Origin: Escallonia rubra
Lineage: Eukaryota > Streptophyta > Magnoliopsida > Escalloniales > Escalloniaceae
Direction: 5' to 3'
Assembly: GCA_033065855.1 (NCBI GenBank)
Contig: JAVXUO010000983.1
Span: forward strand, 1 to 64,000
DNA length: 64,000 nucleotides
The notes under the pieces are model-generated. The model saw only the letters and a list, made by a program, of their open reading frames with translations, had not been told where the DNA came from and did no database searches. This document shows, in pieces, positions 1 to 12,124 of this stretch. Each line of letters starts with the position of its first letter. Position 1 is the stretch's first letter. The position numbers and the translations under genes were made by a program.

Positions 1-2341
1 GGGGATTTTGCCATGTGGACATCGATTTTGTTTTTCATGCATCCAGAGCTGGGCCGATCACATGGTATACATTCTCTGCTCAATTAATGATATACATTTC
101 TCACTTTTATACTCTCTGGAAGGAAAAAACCAGAGCATTTGCAGTGGTTTTTTCTTTTTTTGTGCAAGTGAAGGTTTGAAAGTAAAAAGCTTGATATGTG
201 TATTAGGATTTCCATGTGGTGGTCACTCCGTGTTCAAACTCCTCACTTTTTCTCTGTCATTATCCATTAGTGATGTGACATTGAATTCTTCTTTTGTTTT
301 GTGGATGTTTCTGGGATATGCAGTATGCCATTAAAGCTTATTATTATTGATAGATTAACTTTTGGTTTGCTGATCCTCTTTAATTTAAGGTCTAGTATCC
401 CATTCGACTTATTAGGAAGTTTGATGAATTTGAAGGCGTCAAGGTCTTGCAACATTCTAGAGTTTCTGATATCTCAACGACCCCAAAATATGAAAGTTGT
501 GTTGCCAGTTTGCGATTTGCATTAACAGGGATATCATTTGCAAGATTTTTTCTTCCATGCCAAACGTTGTAGATTGCGCTTTGCAGATCAAAGAATCACC
601 AGGTTCTGTGTTGGATCATGAATCTTTACCTTGTCACATGCTACCCATTTTGTCTTGAATTGCCTATAGAGGACTTCTCAATGAAGAAGCGAGAGTCAAA
701 AAATATGCTAGCTATCAATTTTCATTTGCAAGGTGAAGAAGCTCAGTGTTCGATTTCCCGTACTGACCAAAAGTCTCCCGGATCAAACATTTATGGGCAT
801 TGACGGAATAGTTGAGATACTATTTAAAACATATCCTTTTATTTGACTGAACAAATAACTATGTGAAGTATAGATAAAACAGAAGGTTCTGCATATCTTC
901 CCCCGTAAGAGACCAGTTTCATTACTTTGTAGAAGTACCTAGCTGTTTATTATGCAGTCTCGTCTGCCATGGGCTCATCAACTAAAATAGAAAATTAAAG
1001 ACCACTGGTCCTTGTATATTTCATGAATCTAACTTTGTACAGGATCTAGCCTACCATTTTCTGTTTCTTTTATTCATTCCTTTTTTTCAATTATTTTGAG
1101 TAGTTCTCTCTTTTGGGGCTGTAGATTTTTTTTTTGTTCTTCTTGCTTTAGTGAGTACCTATCTGGACATAAGTTGGTAATTCTCTTATACCAGACTGCA
1201 AAGAGAAAGATGTCAGCATGTCCTTTGTGCAAGGCCACTTTTGTAAGCATCACAAAGGTGGATGATGCAGTCTCTTCTGATCAGAAAATATACTCGCAAA
1301 CTATTCCGCACGACCCTTCAATGAAGGATGTCTATATTCTTCCTGATGGTAATTCTCCCATTCTTTGGGCGCAACAGGTAAATCTCCATGCTTATTCCAC
1401 TTAACTCTCTAATTGACTTGTTTTTTGGAGGCCCTGGTGATTTTCAAACGAAAACATAGATGCATTTTAATCTGATTCTTGTGTTTATTGTGCATGTGCA
1501 CGATACTGTAGTGTCATTGCTCTAAATAACCGTAGTGCAAACTATCGAAGTAATCATCCTCCGTAGCAAGCTGATCAATGTTATTCGTTCCATATCATGA
1601 TGTTAGGCTACATACAGTCGTGCTGGAAGCTCAAGGACAATTAAATTCTTGAAGTTGAATGAGCAAACCACTCGACCAGATCTTCTAGATTGTACCTAAT
1701 CATTAGTCCTCAAGCAGCTTTACTCTTTGAGCTAATCTTGTGTGCCCCGACGCACATGGGCATACTCAACAATGCCACAATCTAAAATGCTTGGTTTAGG
1801 TAGATGAGTCCTTCAGAGCTCTGACTAGAGCTATGTCTATGGTTAAACCCTTGCCAATCAAGTTCATGTTCTCTATTTACATTCTTTCTGACCTTATTTT
1901 TATCTTCCAGTGTTCTAATCTTGCAAATGTCATTTCACTAGACAAATTGCTGCGAATCAATACAGCATTCTCACACTTACCATACCATACCATTCACATT
2001 TTTGGCTTTATTACTTGCCATCATTTAATAACAGGATGCAGTAGGACCTCTCTTAGATTATTTCGTTTACTGCATTCATTGTATTTGCATAGCAACAGTT
2101 TTGATTGCCAACTTTACAACTAATTTTACTCCTATCCCTAAAAAATTCTGTGGGAGTTCTAAAGGTATCGGTTGCACAAGTATGCTGTCAATGCTGTTGC
2201 CGGGAGCCTGAGGATGTACTCATTAGATGTCAACTCTGCCAGATTCGATGTGTTCATTCATACTGCCTGGATCCTCCAATGGATCCATGGACATGCATTC
2301 ATTGCAAGGATCTCCAAATGTTCTACCATCTCATCCATTAA
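1..2341 (+). CDS. RING + PHD zinc-finger protein, 3' part (5' end outside window)
   Basis: The 3' part of a probable nuclear ubiquitin-ligase or chromatin-type zinc-finger gene. Three exons fit: up to 64, 1195-1348 and 2181-2341 (TAA). Exon 1 ends after ATG in phase 0 before gtatac. Exon 2 ends after one base of a codon at a gtaatt donor, and exon 3 completes that codon (Val). Exon 1 carries the middle of a C3HC4 RING ([14 protein letters not shown]) and exon 2 its last pair (CPLCKATF). Exon 3 is a PHD-like finger (CCQC, RCQLC, HSYC, WTCIHC) that ends shortly before the stop. The first RING Cys pair must lie upstream of the window. A later donor at 1378 is also open but would break the frame into exon 3. 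E3 ligase or histone-reader activity is inferred from the domains only. The introns (1130 and 832 bp) contain short open stretches that I do not call exons. Confidence 0.72.
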
Positions 2342-3843
2342 TTTGCTTCTATAAGTGGACTGATGTCAATCTGGAAAGGTGCAATTTCTCAGCTCTGCAC
2401 ACTTCCAACAGCTTTTCCTTTCAGATCTATTGCTCGCTGATCGGTTAATTTAAGTTAATCTTACTGATGTACAAGCTGTATCAGTGGTGATTATGTTTTA
2501 AATTAACAATTTTAAGGTAATATAACAAAGAGAACATGGTTCGAATAAGGTGCCTTCCTGCTAACTTTATGTTAAAAAAAATACCAGGTGTACCTGTCCT
2601 ACCTTATGAGTTGGAAGATTCATGCGAAAATAGTGCTCGTGTACTTATAGGTGCATCTAGAATTTCATAAATGCATAGGAAAAAAAGGGAGTTTTGTAGA
2701 TTCCTGACCATTAGAGGTTCCTTTTTATGGTCCTAGCTTGCTTAATTATAAGCATTTAAACACCACATTATCCAAAATAGAGAGCACATTGTCCGTACCA
2801 TCTGTTAAATCTAAGTTCCACTAAGATATAAATAGTGTACAACTATTCAAAGAGAAGAGCAGCCTTATTCCTACTGTTTGTCTTGATTGCATCTTTTTTT
2901 CAAGAAATATTGTCTAATCAGGTGCCTTTTGAAAGGTCTGATGACGACCTTGCCTAGAAAGAAATATTCCATGAAGCATTATCCGCTTTCATGAGTCAAT
3001 TCAATACAATAGATGTGGCATAGTGTAGCAAGATCATGCTGGCGGGAATGTTAGTGGTAATGTATGGTAATGTCAGCCTCGTATGTCTCTCGCGCCGTCG
3101 TGTTAAGCCACATGGTTTTTTCTCAACCATGCTTTAAAAGTATGCTCGAGTACTTCGTGTGTGGGAACCTTCGTGTTGGTTGCATCAGTTATTGATTACA
3201 TTGGCTCATCATGCAAACTTAGGCCCTTCATGTGGACATTTGATGCATTGCCCCATGAACCCATGATACTGCATCCGAAACAAAAATCATTGAGACCAGT
3301 ATTGATGTTTTCCACCAATCTCCTTGCCCACCACCCGTCGAAGATTGATGATCCAAAAAGCCATCGTCTCACCTGCCTCCTAGCACCGAGGAATCACTAG
3401 AGGGGGTATTTTGAAATGCCTGTAATTTCACAATTTTGTGAAGCGAAATTAAAAATTTTGAAATGCTTTTGGTAATATTGGTAATTTTACAGTACTGGCA
3501 TTGGGTTCGGTGCCTTGCCTTTGTCATGGCAAAGAAAATCGTAGAGTACCTCTTGCGCTAGCGACCCATATGTTGATGTTTCGTCGTGCGTTCTTTCTAG
3601 GGCTTCACAAAAGTTGTTGCTTGTTATCTTGTGGAAAGGAATTATGTTTTCCACCCCATAAAGGTTGTTCTATTTGACTTTGTGCAAAATTTTAAAGTAA
3701 ATTAAAAACTATTAAGTATGACATATGCCCAGTTCAGCAGGCAACAGGCCCCAAGCAACCTTTACTTTGCGTTACCACTGCTATGGTCACTTTATAAGTT
3801 TCTAGTACCAAAACGTGCAATGTTCTGTCCAAATAGGCCAGTT
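2342..3843. other. Intergenic, no gene recognised
   Basis: AT-rich sequence downstream of the RING/PHD gene, including its 3'UTR. Short open frames (for example 3161-3400) show no recognisable domain. I see no repeat with clear ends. Confidence 0.5.
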
Positions 3844-4938
3844 CATGTGTTTTCTACAAAGCCATATATTTACATTTCGAAAAGATCCTTCATTTAATGG
3901 CTCGCACGTGTACTGCCTGCAGTTAATTTTGTCTATCACATAGCATATGCATCAAAGCTTTCATGCATTTGGATTCCCAGAAATCCCCTTTATTAAGTAC
4001 AGGGAGGTCTAGGCTCGTTTCTTTTCAACAATAGAGAGGTAAGTTAAGACTGCAATTACCCTTACCTACGCTGTTGGCCCTTCTTTAGTTGGCCATCTGC
4101 ACTGGAATATGTTATAGCAGAGTACGTACAGGGAGAAAGAAAAGGGATCAAAGGGCCCAAATTCCACATCACCATCAAGTCATCAGACCTTTCCGATATC
4201 CCTCTCTCATCTCTCTGCCTCGTGTTTCACACCTTTTATAACCTTTCCATTCCAGAGGCTGACATATAAAGGCTCAAGTTCTGTGGAACTTTATGCTCTC
4301 TTTATTAATTTTTATCTCTTTGTACTTGGCGTGACTCAGAAATATGTCTCTCGTTGATCATCACATGCATTACTTTGTTAACAAACACAAGACCAAACCC
4401 ATTATGGAATGCCCATAATTAAATGTTTCTTGAAGACTTCTTTAAACCAAAGAGTTGGAAGCACTAAATTAACATATAGGATGATGGTTATCAGCTGGTG
4501 GATTATAGGAGATTGATAATTTGATTAAAGCTCTGCATGGTGGTCAAAAAAGCTACTAGTTTCCTTTTATAGGAGCTATGCTACTGCTTATCAAGTAATT
4601 CATCAACTTGTCTATGTAGCAACTCATGTATGCTTGGTGCTTATAAGCTATTTTCTGAATATCCTTTTTAGGAGCTATTTGCTTAAGGTGCTCATGAGCC
4701 TAATTTCAACAACTAATCCACAAAGTTGTCCTTATTATGGCGGTCACGACCACCCAATTTTTGAATACAAAGAAGATATTTCTCAATGATCATTGCTACG
4801 ATTTACCAGTTTCTAGGATAAAGTTTGAACAAAATCGTAATTAGATTATTTAACTTGTCAAAATAGTAACTATTTAATCTTTAGTTTCCTTTCAGCCTGG
4901 TTTAGTTTTCAAATTATAGTGTCGCCATTAGCTTGAAA
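3844..4938. repeat. Tandem duplication, unit 1
   Basis: The first copy of a diverged direct duplication. The segment beginning with an ATGTGTTTTCTAC-like start and ending at GCCATTAGCTTGAAA recurs in the same order at 4941-6298. Both copies share a pyrimidine-rich block, a TTTATAACC box and a stretch around CATCACATGCATTACTTTG. No protein with known domains is visible, so it could be a duplicated promoter or a non-coding transcript. Confidence 0.75.
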
Positions 4939-4940
4939 TT

Positions 4941-6298
4941 CATATGTTTTCTACAAAGCCATATATTTACATTTCGGAAAGATCCTTCACTTAATAGCAC
5001 GCATTTGTGCTGCCTGCAGATACTTCACAATTCACATACCATATGCGGCAAAGCTTCCATCCATTTGGAGGCCTAGAGATTTCCTTTATTAAGTACATGA
5101 AGAAATTTTGGCTGTTACACAGATTGTAAAAATCTCCTTTCAATTCTGTATATAGTGACAATTAATAGTCGCTAGATGTTTTTAGTGATTTTTTTGTTAA
5201 GACTTTTAGCGATACTTCTTAATAGTATTTTTTCAGCGTCACTAATAAAAGTCACGAAAAATATTTGATAACCATCGATTGTCGTTATATGAAAAGTAAG
5301 AAAAATATTTCTTTAACCCGGGAAACAACCAAAATTTTTTCCAAGTGCAGGGAGGTCTAGCCTTCGTTTCTTTTCAACAGAGGGGTAAGTTAGACTGCAA
5401 TTACCCTTACCTACACTGTTGGCCCTTCTTGGTTTGGCCATCTGCACTAGAATATGTCGTAGCAGAGTACGTACGGGGAGAAAGAGAAGTGATCAAAGGG
5501 CCCAAATTCCGCATCACCGTCAAGTCATCAAACCTTCTTTTCGATATCCCTCTCTCTTTTTTCCCGCCTCATGTTTCACACCTTTTTATAACCTTTCCGT
5601 TCCAGAGGCCGACACACAAAGGCTCAAGATGTGTGGAACTTTATGGCCTCTTTATCTGTTTTTATCTCTTTGTACTTCGTGTGACTCAGAAATATTTGTC
5701 TCTCGCTGATCATCACATGCATTACTTTGTTAACAAACATAAGACCAAACCCATTATGGAATGCCCATAATTAAATGTTTGTTGAAGACTTCTTTAGACC
5801 AGAGTTGGAAGCATTGAATTAACATATGGGATGATGGATATCAGCTTGTGGATTATAGGAGATTGATAATTGTATTAAAGCTCTGCATGGTGGTCAAAAA
5901 GCTACTAGTTTCCTCTTACAGGAGCTATGCTACTGCTTATCAAGTAAGTTGTAACTCATCAACTTGTTCATGTAACAGTTACCTCATATTTGGTGCTTAT
6001 AAGCTATTTTCTTAATCTACGTTTTTAGGAGCTATTCACTTGAGGGTGCTCATGAGCCTAATTTCAATGTCTAACCCACAAAGTTGTGCTTATTATGACG
6101 GTCACAACTGATACTTTTTTAATACAAAAAATATATTTCTCAGTGATAATTGCTACGAGTACTCAGTTTCTAGGATAAAACTTGAACAAATTTGTAATTA
6201 GCTTATTTAACTTGTCAAAATAAAAACCATTTAATCTTTAATTACCATTTGAGCCTGGTCTAATTTTCAAATGCTTGCGTTGCCATTAGCTTAAAAGT
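4941..6298. repeat. Tandem duplication, unit 2 (with MITE insertion)
   Basis: The second copy of the unit at 3844-4938, directly adjacent and in the same orientation. It is longer because of an insertion at 5098-5342. The open frame at 5345-5770 reads through the shared pyrimidine-rich block but is not preserved in unit 1, so I do not call it a gene. Confidence 0.75.
5098..5342. mobile_element. 245-bp MITE
   Basis: This stretch is absent from tandem unit 1, which gives an empty site. It is flanked by AAGTACA (5091-5097) and AAGTGCA (5343-5349), a likely 7-bp target duplication with one change. The two ends are inverted: TGAAGAAATTTTGGCTGTT on the left against GGAAAAAATTTTGGTTGTT read from the right, matching at 16 of 19 positions. 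The interior holds further inverted GTGAC/GTCAC motifs and no ORF. The superfamily is uncertain. Confidence 0.65.
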
Positions 6299-6799
6299 CA
6301 GGGGAGGGGGTGTGGAGGGGATCAACTTTAGAGTATATATTCCTATTTGTGAGATGCATTTCTGTATATATCAAGCCAAAATCCAAAACTACCTGTTAAA
6401 GGACACATGGCAGTTTGAACCTCACATATAGAGTCATGTTGACTCTCCGCTCTTTGTTAGTTTTGAACAGAATGCTTTGCAAACACAGTCAATTATGGAT
6501 TTCTGTCCCCCAATCCTTTGGTCGTCCAAGATGATTATGCGTGACCTCTGTCAACTCAACCAAGATTTCTGATCACATAGACGCATTACTTCGGCATTAA
6601 TGGTCAAATACATGTGTTCAGTGGCAACAAAATAGCCAGGGAAAGCCAGAATTAACCAACTGGCTGGCTAATTAGCTCGTAAACAAAAAAAAAAAAATAG
6701 ACTTGAGTCACGTGGATGCACAACATATTGTTACCGTACTGGCGCCAATCCACATGGTGTCGAATACCCACCTTATGTTCCTTATACAGTGTAGCTATC

Positions 6800-6844
<45 letters not shown>

Positions 6845-6979
6845 CGAGTACCAAGAAAAAGATATTATTACTTTTGTATTAGCCGGTTTCAACTATCCGT
6901 GGTTGTGAAGAACAATGGGGGAGAGGAGTTCACAATCACGTTATGATGGCGAGATAGATATGTAGGAGTAGCATATTCA
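6299..6979. other. Intergenic with a GT/GA microsatellite
   Basis: Non-coding. It contains a short (GT)n tract running into a (GA)n tract at about 6801-6839. The open frame 6716-6946 runs through this microsatellite and is not credible as a gene. Confidence 0.5.
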
Positions 6980-7189
6980 TCAGAAGGCAAAATCTTTTGT
7001 CTTGGGGGAATCAGCAAACTTCATGGACTCCTCAATGAGCTTACGAGCCTTCCTGCTCCGTATTTCCACCCTCATGCTCTCGCTCTTCTCTATCTTGTCG
7101 TAGTTATCAGCTCCTTTCTTCATCCTCAAAGACTTGCTCAGCTTTGATTTCAAAGTCCCCATCAACCTCTCCAACCCCATCATCACCAT
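6980..7189 (-). CDS. Small basic protein (69 aa), unknown function
   Basis: A 69-residue ORF, lysine- and arginine-rich, running from MVMMGLERLMGTLKSKLSKS to a SPKTKDFAF C-terminus. It has no signal peptide, no cysteines and no membrane segment. A gene model is supported by a plausible 5'UTR intron on the same strand (7212-7287), with donor CAG|GTTTGC and acceptor TTGACAG ending 22 bases before the ATG. The start is the first ATG after that acceptor. A pyrimidine/GA-rich leader lies further upstream (7290-7460). I do not recognise the family; the regular basic composition and compact ending resemble small conserved plant proteins, but that is an impression. Confidence 0.5.
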   Translation of the reverse strand: MVMMGLERLMGTLKSKLSKSLRMKKGADNYDKIEKSESMRVEIRSRKARKLIEESMKFADSPKTKDFAF

Positions 7190-7211
7190 GTCTGCTAAAA
7201 CCTAATTAAAC

Positions 7212-7287
7212 CTGTCAAAAGATAAGCAGAATACACGAAAAAGAACTTAAATTTCAGCTAGTTAAAAGGAGCTAACAGAGTGCAAAC
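7212..7287 (-). other. Probable 5'UTR intron of the small basic protein gene
   Basis: On the minus strand the sequence has a GT start after CCTCAG and ends TTTTGACAG, directly before the short leader of the 6980-7189 ORF. At 76 bp it is near the minimum for a plant intron. Confidence 0.45.
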
Positions 7288-7469
7288 CTGAGGATTGAGA
7301 ACTTTGTTTGGAAGAAAATATTATCTCTAGCTAGCTGTGTATTAGAATGAGCAGAGAGGGTTGTTTGAAGCAAGAAGGAAGCAGCTTATGGCTATTATTA
7401 TGAGAAAGGGAGGGTTAGAAGAAGAGAGGCAATTGTGAGGGAGAGAGATTAGGAATGAGTAACGGTTGG

Positions 7470-9770
7470 ATGTCACAACGAAAGCATTAAAAGCTTAAAA
7501 TGGAAGGCAGGGCACGCAAATGTTGAGAGTAAGACCCTTTTGACTCATTTGTGTTGTAGGGCAAAGGCGTCTCCAGATGGTGCAAGTCTCGTAGCTTTGT
7601 TGTACTTTAGCAAAACTAACAACCCTCCCCTACGTAACTGATCGACTATGTATTACTGGCAATGTTCGGAGCGGTGCAGGTCTCGATTAACATCGTTTTT
7701 AGATGTGACAATAACACGACATCTAAATTTTAGTTATGATTATCTTCACCTCATTTAGTACGAGTATAAAGCATTACTTTTTTAATTGAATAAAACTTAG
7801 CCACATAAACTTGTCCTCGAGAAGAACGACTGATGCGACAAATTTAGTTGTGTTTGTTTGTCATCAAAAGGGCACATTTCTTTCCTTTTGGCATTTATTT
7901 TTATTTTTATTTTTATTTTTGAAACAATCAGAATTGCAATTCATATGTGACATGTGAGTATGAAAATTTGAACTCAAGACCTTAAGATTACTCCTCCTTC
8001 AGGCCTTTGACACTTCACTCGTCCTTGGAGTTTCCTTTTTTTTGTCAAAAGTGCACGATTTCTCCCTAGGCCTAAAAAATAAAAAAATAAAAAGTATACA
8101 AACGAGAGTCTTCGTGCAACTTGATTGAGGAAAATAGGCTTTTCTTGGAGCAAAGTTGAGGAAATAGGCGAAGAAAATCGAGAAGGGAGCTGTCCTTTTT
8201 GCCAATAATCTACTGGAGTATATATATAGCTCCTTTTAATTTTGCTGGCCTACTTTCTTGCGAAAATTGAAAATCTTTTCAATATCTATGTAACCACTAA
8301 CATCCAAGAGACTTTTGAAGGAGATCTTGTCTTTTTCGCTTGGAAACCGCACCAAAATTTGGAGATTTGCATAAATTTTTTTCGAGTGGCTGTCAAATAC
8401 TTGGAGATAGATGTTGTGGTCCAGAAGGAAAAGGAGCTCAAATTTGCATCTTCTAGGAATAAAATGAGCTTGTTCTTGTAAAAGAGTGGTTGAATCAACT
8501 ATTTCTGCAACATGTCGTAATCTTTTTACACTTTTGTTTACCGACAAAAGGATATATTCGAAATAAAGTTATAAATATTTAGCGATCGATAGAGTGTGTA
8601 AAAACATATATAGACGTGAAAATAGATATTTTCAGAGTAGTCTAATTTCGATCACATGTGCGAAAGCAACTCCATGTAATCAGTGTAGTAGGAAAAAAAA
8701 AAAACTTATGATTTGAGGAACCATAGCTTTTTCATACTATATATCAATTTCAAGTAGAAATATTATTCGATTGTTCAGTTATTATGTTCTCATAACGATA
8801 TTAGTTCACATATTATACGCGCGTACAAAAATATATATACATAGCTTACAATGGAACATTTAAAGCACTTGTGAAATAAAGCGACGACGGAACGTGGAAA
8901 AATATAATTTAAAATACTTATGTTGATTCAAGTATTTGACGTTAAGTTGTAGCTACTTCTTACGAACCATATATACTACTTTGAACTTGGATCATGATTA
9001 AAGTTACTTGTTTGATTAACATAATTGTTTCCTGAATGTTCTATCCATTTCCACTATATCACAGCAATTAATTTTTGTTAGGCCTACAGCTATTTGTTAG
9101 GGCAATACTCCAGAATGTGGACTTATAGGTACTTTAGAAATAGCAACCCACATATTTCAGGCCTAGCCCAGTACTCTTCTGAACTAACCACAGAGATCTG
9201 ACCTTTTTCTTAAACATGATCTAATGTGAACAACTTGACTGACAAGTTTTAAGTGTTTGCATGTATAGCAATCCTAAAATTTCTGTAAATTGAAAAAGTA
9301 AATAATGGGATTACAAAAATCTCATAACAAACTTTCTTTCTATAATTATAATTTTTTTTTCCTTTTTCATTAATTTTCCATAACATAATAATATCTGTTA
9401 GTAATAGTTATAAATAATGGAGGAACCAACTTTGTTTCATGAAAGTTTATAGTGGAAACCCCTGCTGCAAAAAATTTATTATAATGGGAAGACTGAATAA
9501 TGAGTGAAAAAAGTTTCCTTTTTTTTTTTTGGGTGAAGAGATTAGGTTTACCAGTTGGTATGTTTAGCTAAGTTTAACAAATTAAATTTAGGGATTTTCA
9601 TCCATTTTATTTAATGTAAAGTTACAGTACTATTTGATCAGTTTCACCGAGTAGATTTATTGAGATCCGAAGCAAAACTTCTAAGCTCTTCCCATGTTAG
9701 AGCTAGAACAAAGATATGAACTCACAGCAACATCCATAAACCCTCCTTTTCCGTCTCTCTACCTCCTTCA
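7470..9770. other. Intergenic, repeat debris
   Basis: AT-rich DNA. It has a (TTTTTA)n tract near 7897-7920, followed by a stretch (about 7920-8010) whose reverse strand contains CTTGAGTTCAAATTTTC, similar to a degraded tRNA B box, so old SINE debris is possible. Overlapping open frames on both strands at 8236-8547 match no family I know. Nothing else is recognised. Confidence 0.4.
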
Positions 9771-10484
9771 ATGAAGCTCCAAGGCTATGAACTTACCTTT
9801 GGGGAGAAACCATACACCTAAGAAGACACCAAGCATAGCTTCTGTTGTAACTCTTATATCCCTTCTTGCGCAGCAATGATCCATGTCTTCCACCTTAATT
9901 AGTTCCAATTATGCGCTAGTTTCTTTGCCAAACAATCATCAATCGTGTGACCTGCATTTGCAACATGAAAGCGAACCATGTCCCGTTACAAATACCAAAT
10001 CTAGGTTTTTTCCTCTCCACCGTCTAAACCTACTGAATCTGACTTGGTGGTGTCAAAAAAAAAAAAAAAAAAAACAAAAAGTTTTCTAAGATACCACCAA
10101 GTTCCTGTACGTTAAACACACCAAGCAGCAGAAAAAAGTTATGGACGGTCTGTTGAAAATTTGTCCCAAGCAATATGGGGCAAAAAACTTTGCTTGTTTT
10201 GAAACAACTCACGAACCCAACACGGTCGACATTAGGGGAAAGGTGGTCTTAAGGAGTGCAATTTGTTCTCACGGGGAAGGATCCCTGATTCAAATTAAGG
10301 CACCATATTATACGAATACAATGTGCTGAGCACCAGAACTGCATGAAATTCGGTAGGCCCGATTCAGAGTTGATGAGGGTTGATAAACCACTTCTTAGAG
10401 CTTTTGAGAAGGAAGTCCTTGGCCTTTGCTGGACACTCTGTGGCAAGGAAGCATGTGCAGTCATTGATATGCTTGATATCCGGG
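9771..10484 (+). pseudogene. TBL exon-1 pseudogene
   Basis: A decayed copy of exon 1 of the neighbouring TBL genes. It starts with the same CTTCAATGAAG leader as the genes at 15034 and 22474. It meets a stop after 16 codons; the membrane-anchor region continues in another frame (KKTPSIASVVTLISLL). The conserved [22 protein letters not shown], [13 protein letters not shown] and ICLLSR-like blocks follow between 10299 and 10484, with stops and frameshifts (TGG to TGA after TNTMC). GDS Ser context is lost (LCWTLCGK). It ends at a donor-like GGGTAAAG. The middle carries unrelated sequence and a poly-A run near 10055. No exon 2 was found downstream. Confidence 0.8.
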
Positions 10485-11357
10485 GTAAAGTCTCCAACCA
10501 CCATGATCATGAGATTAAATTCCTTTAGCTGCAACATCTTACGATAATTTGAAGTGACCCTTTATCTTTATCTTTAACATGGAGTATTAGAGTTTAAGTT
10601 TCTCTGATAATTCTTGAGTTGCATGTATTACGGCATTTAAGGTTGCAAGTTTTTTGCGCCCATTTCGATGTAATCATCAGAGAGTAGATCTAAAACAATT
10701 TAGCTTGTTTCCTGTTTTAGTTTCTGTAATTCAGTGCTAACTTGCAATAAGGTCAAACAAATCCTTGTCGATGTTTACAGTTACCAGCACAAGTTCATCG
10801 TTGTATACAAGCGGACCTCATTGTTCTCAGAGATATCCCCTTGTTTAACCTGTCTTCTTTAGCCACGGACTTAATTGGCGCACTAACTTGCAAATAGGTT
10901 TACTATGTTGTCATTTGCCTCAGAAGTACTTGGCCGAGATTTTACTTCATTGTTTTTCGACCAGACCAGTGAGGTCAGTATCTTCTCTCCCGCACCAGAG
11001 CAACTAGAACCTATATATGTTGGAGCTTTATTCAGGAGATGAAATTGGGTTGCTATTGGAACCTTCTTTCTCACCCCGTCTAAGAACCCTAAACATTGTG
11101 TTCCTCTTTGTTACTCATTACGCAGAATGTGCTTTAGAACCTTATTCTAATGCATTAACACCAACAACGGTTGAGAATTAATTACTCTCAGCAAAGATAT
11201 GTTATGAACTTTGGGAGTTACTCTCCCCATCAAAAAATACTAGATTTTGATGCACATAACTGTGTTAGATTAATTGACGAAGTTCGGGTGGGTTACTGTC
11301 CTGTTTGATTACAAACTCACGCTTCTGAGCTTGACAAGATAAGTTATTCTAATCTTA
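10485..11357. other. Intergenic, no gene recognised
   Basis: The place where exon 2 of the TBL pseudogene should be. I see no TBL exon-2 motifs ([17 protein letters not shown]) in it. No clear repeat ends. Confidence 0.5.
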
Positions 11358-11974
11358 GGCCCTGTTTGACACAACTTTTTTTTTTCAGTTTTGAAAATTG
11401 GAAAAAAAATTGCGTTTGGTAACCATTTTTTTTTCTTCTTCAGTTTAAAAAATTAGTTTTTAAATTGAATAAGAAAAAAAACTCAAAAAATGAGTTTTTT
11501 TTTTTTTTTTTTTCAGTTTTAGTTTTTTTTTTGAGACCACCACCACCACTCTCCCACCGCCGGCGACCACCTCTAGCCACCACCACCGGCGGGTGCCGGC
11601 GGCCAATTCCAGCCACCACCGCCGCGTGGCAACCTCCGGTGGTCGGTGGCCACCTCTGGCGACCACCGCCGGCCGACGGCATCCTCTGGCGACTCCCGCC
11701 GGCCGGCGGCCACCTCTGGCGACCCCGCCGGCCGGCGGCCACCTCCAGCCACCACCACCGGAGGTTGCTAGCAGCCAACTCCGGCCACCACTGTCGGCGG
11801 CAACCTCCGGCGACCACCGCCACCAGCCACCGCCACCGCAAACAACCATAAAAAGAAATTCAAAATAAAAACTGGGTTATCAAACACCCACTTATTTTTT
11901 GTAAAAAAAAAATTAAGCTGCTCTTTATTTTTTTATTTTTGGAAATTGAAAAAAAAAATTTGTCAAACAGAGCC
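11358..11974. mobile_element. Non-autonomous DNA element with GC-rich minisatellite core
   Basis: Inverted ends GGCCCTGTTTGACA and TGTCAAACAGAGCC bound 617 bp. Outer arms are A/T runs. The core (about 11529-11840) is strikingly GC-rich and built of degenerate repeats of a GCCGGCGGCCACCTCTGGCGA-type unit. Open frames through the core on both strands are products of the repeat. No convincing target-site duplication was found, so the superfamily (hAT or PIF-like) is open. Confidence 0.6.
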
Positions 11975-12124
11975 AGTTTAAGACTAGTCGAGTAGATGGA
12001 CGTAAACACTTGAAGCTTGTAACATAATATGCACTTCTTTGTTTGTTCATGCTTTACCTCCTCCGGTAAGCATTCCTAGTGACTTGAGATTTGTATATGA
12101 AGGTGGATAATTCTGATAGAGACT

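Noticed and set aside
400-570. Exon-like stretch in the first intron of the RING/PHD gene ([24 protein letters not shown] reading)
   Set aside because: No proper splice sites or phase fit, and the RING reads directly from exon 1 to 1195.
5345-5770. 141-codon ORF in tandem unit 2
   Set aside because: The frame is not kept in the homologous unit 1 and shows no domain.
8236-8547. 103-codon minus-strand ORF with an overlapping plus-strand ORF
   Set aside because: No recognisable motif, no supporting neighbours, AT-rich composition.
11440-11868. Overlapping open frames of 60-133 codons on both strands
   Set aside because: They follow the GC-rich repeat core of a mobile element and have only low-complexity composition.
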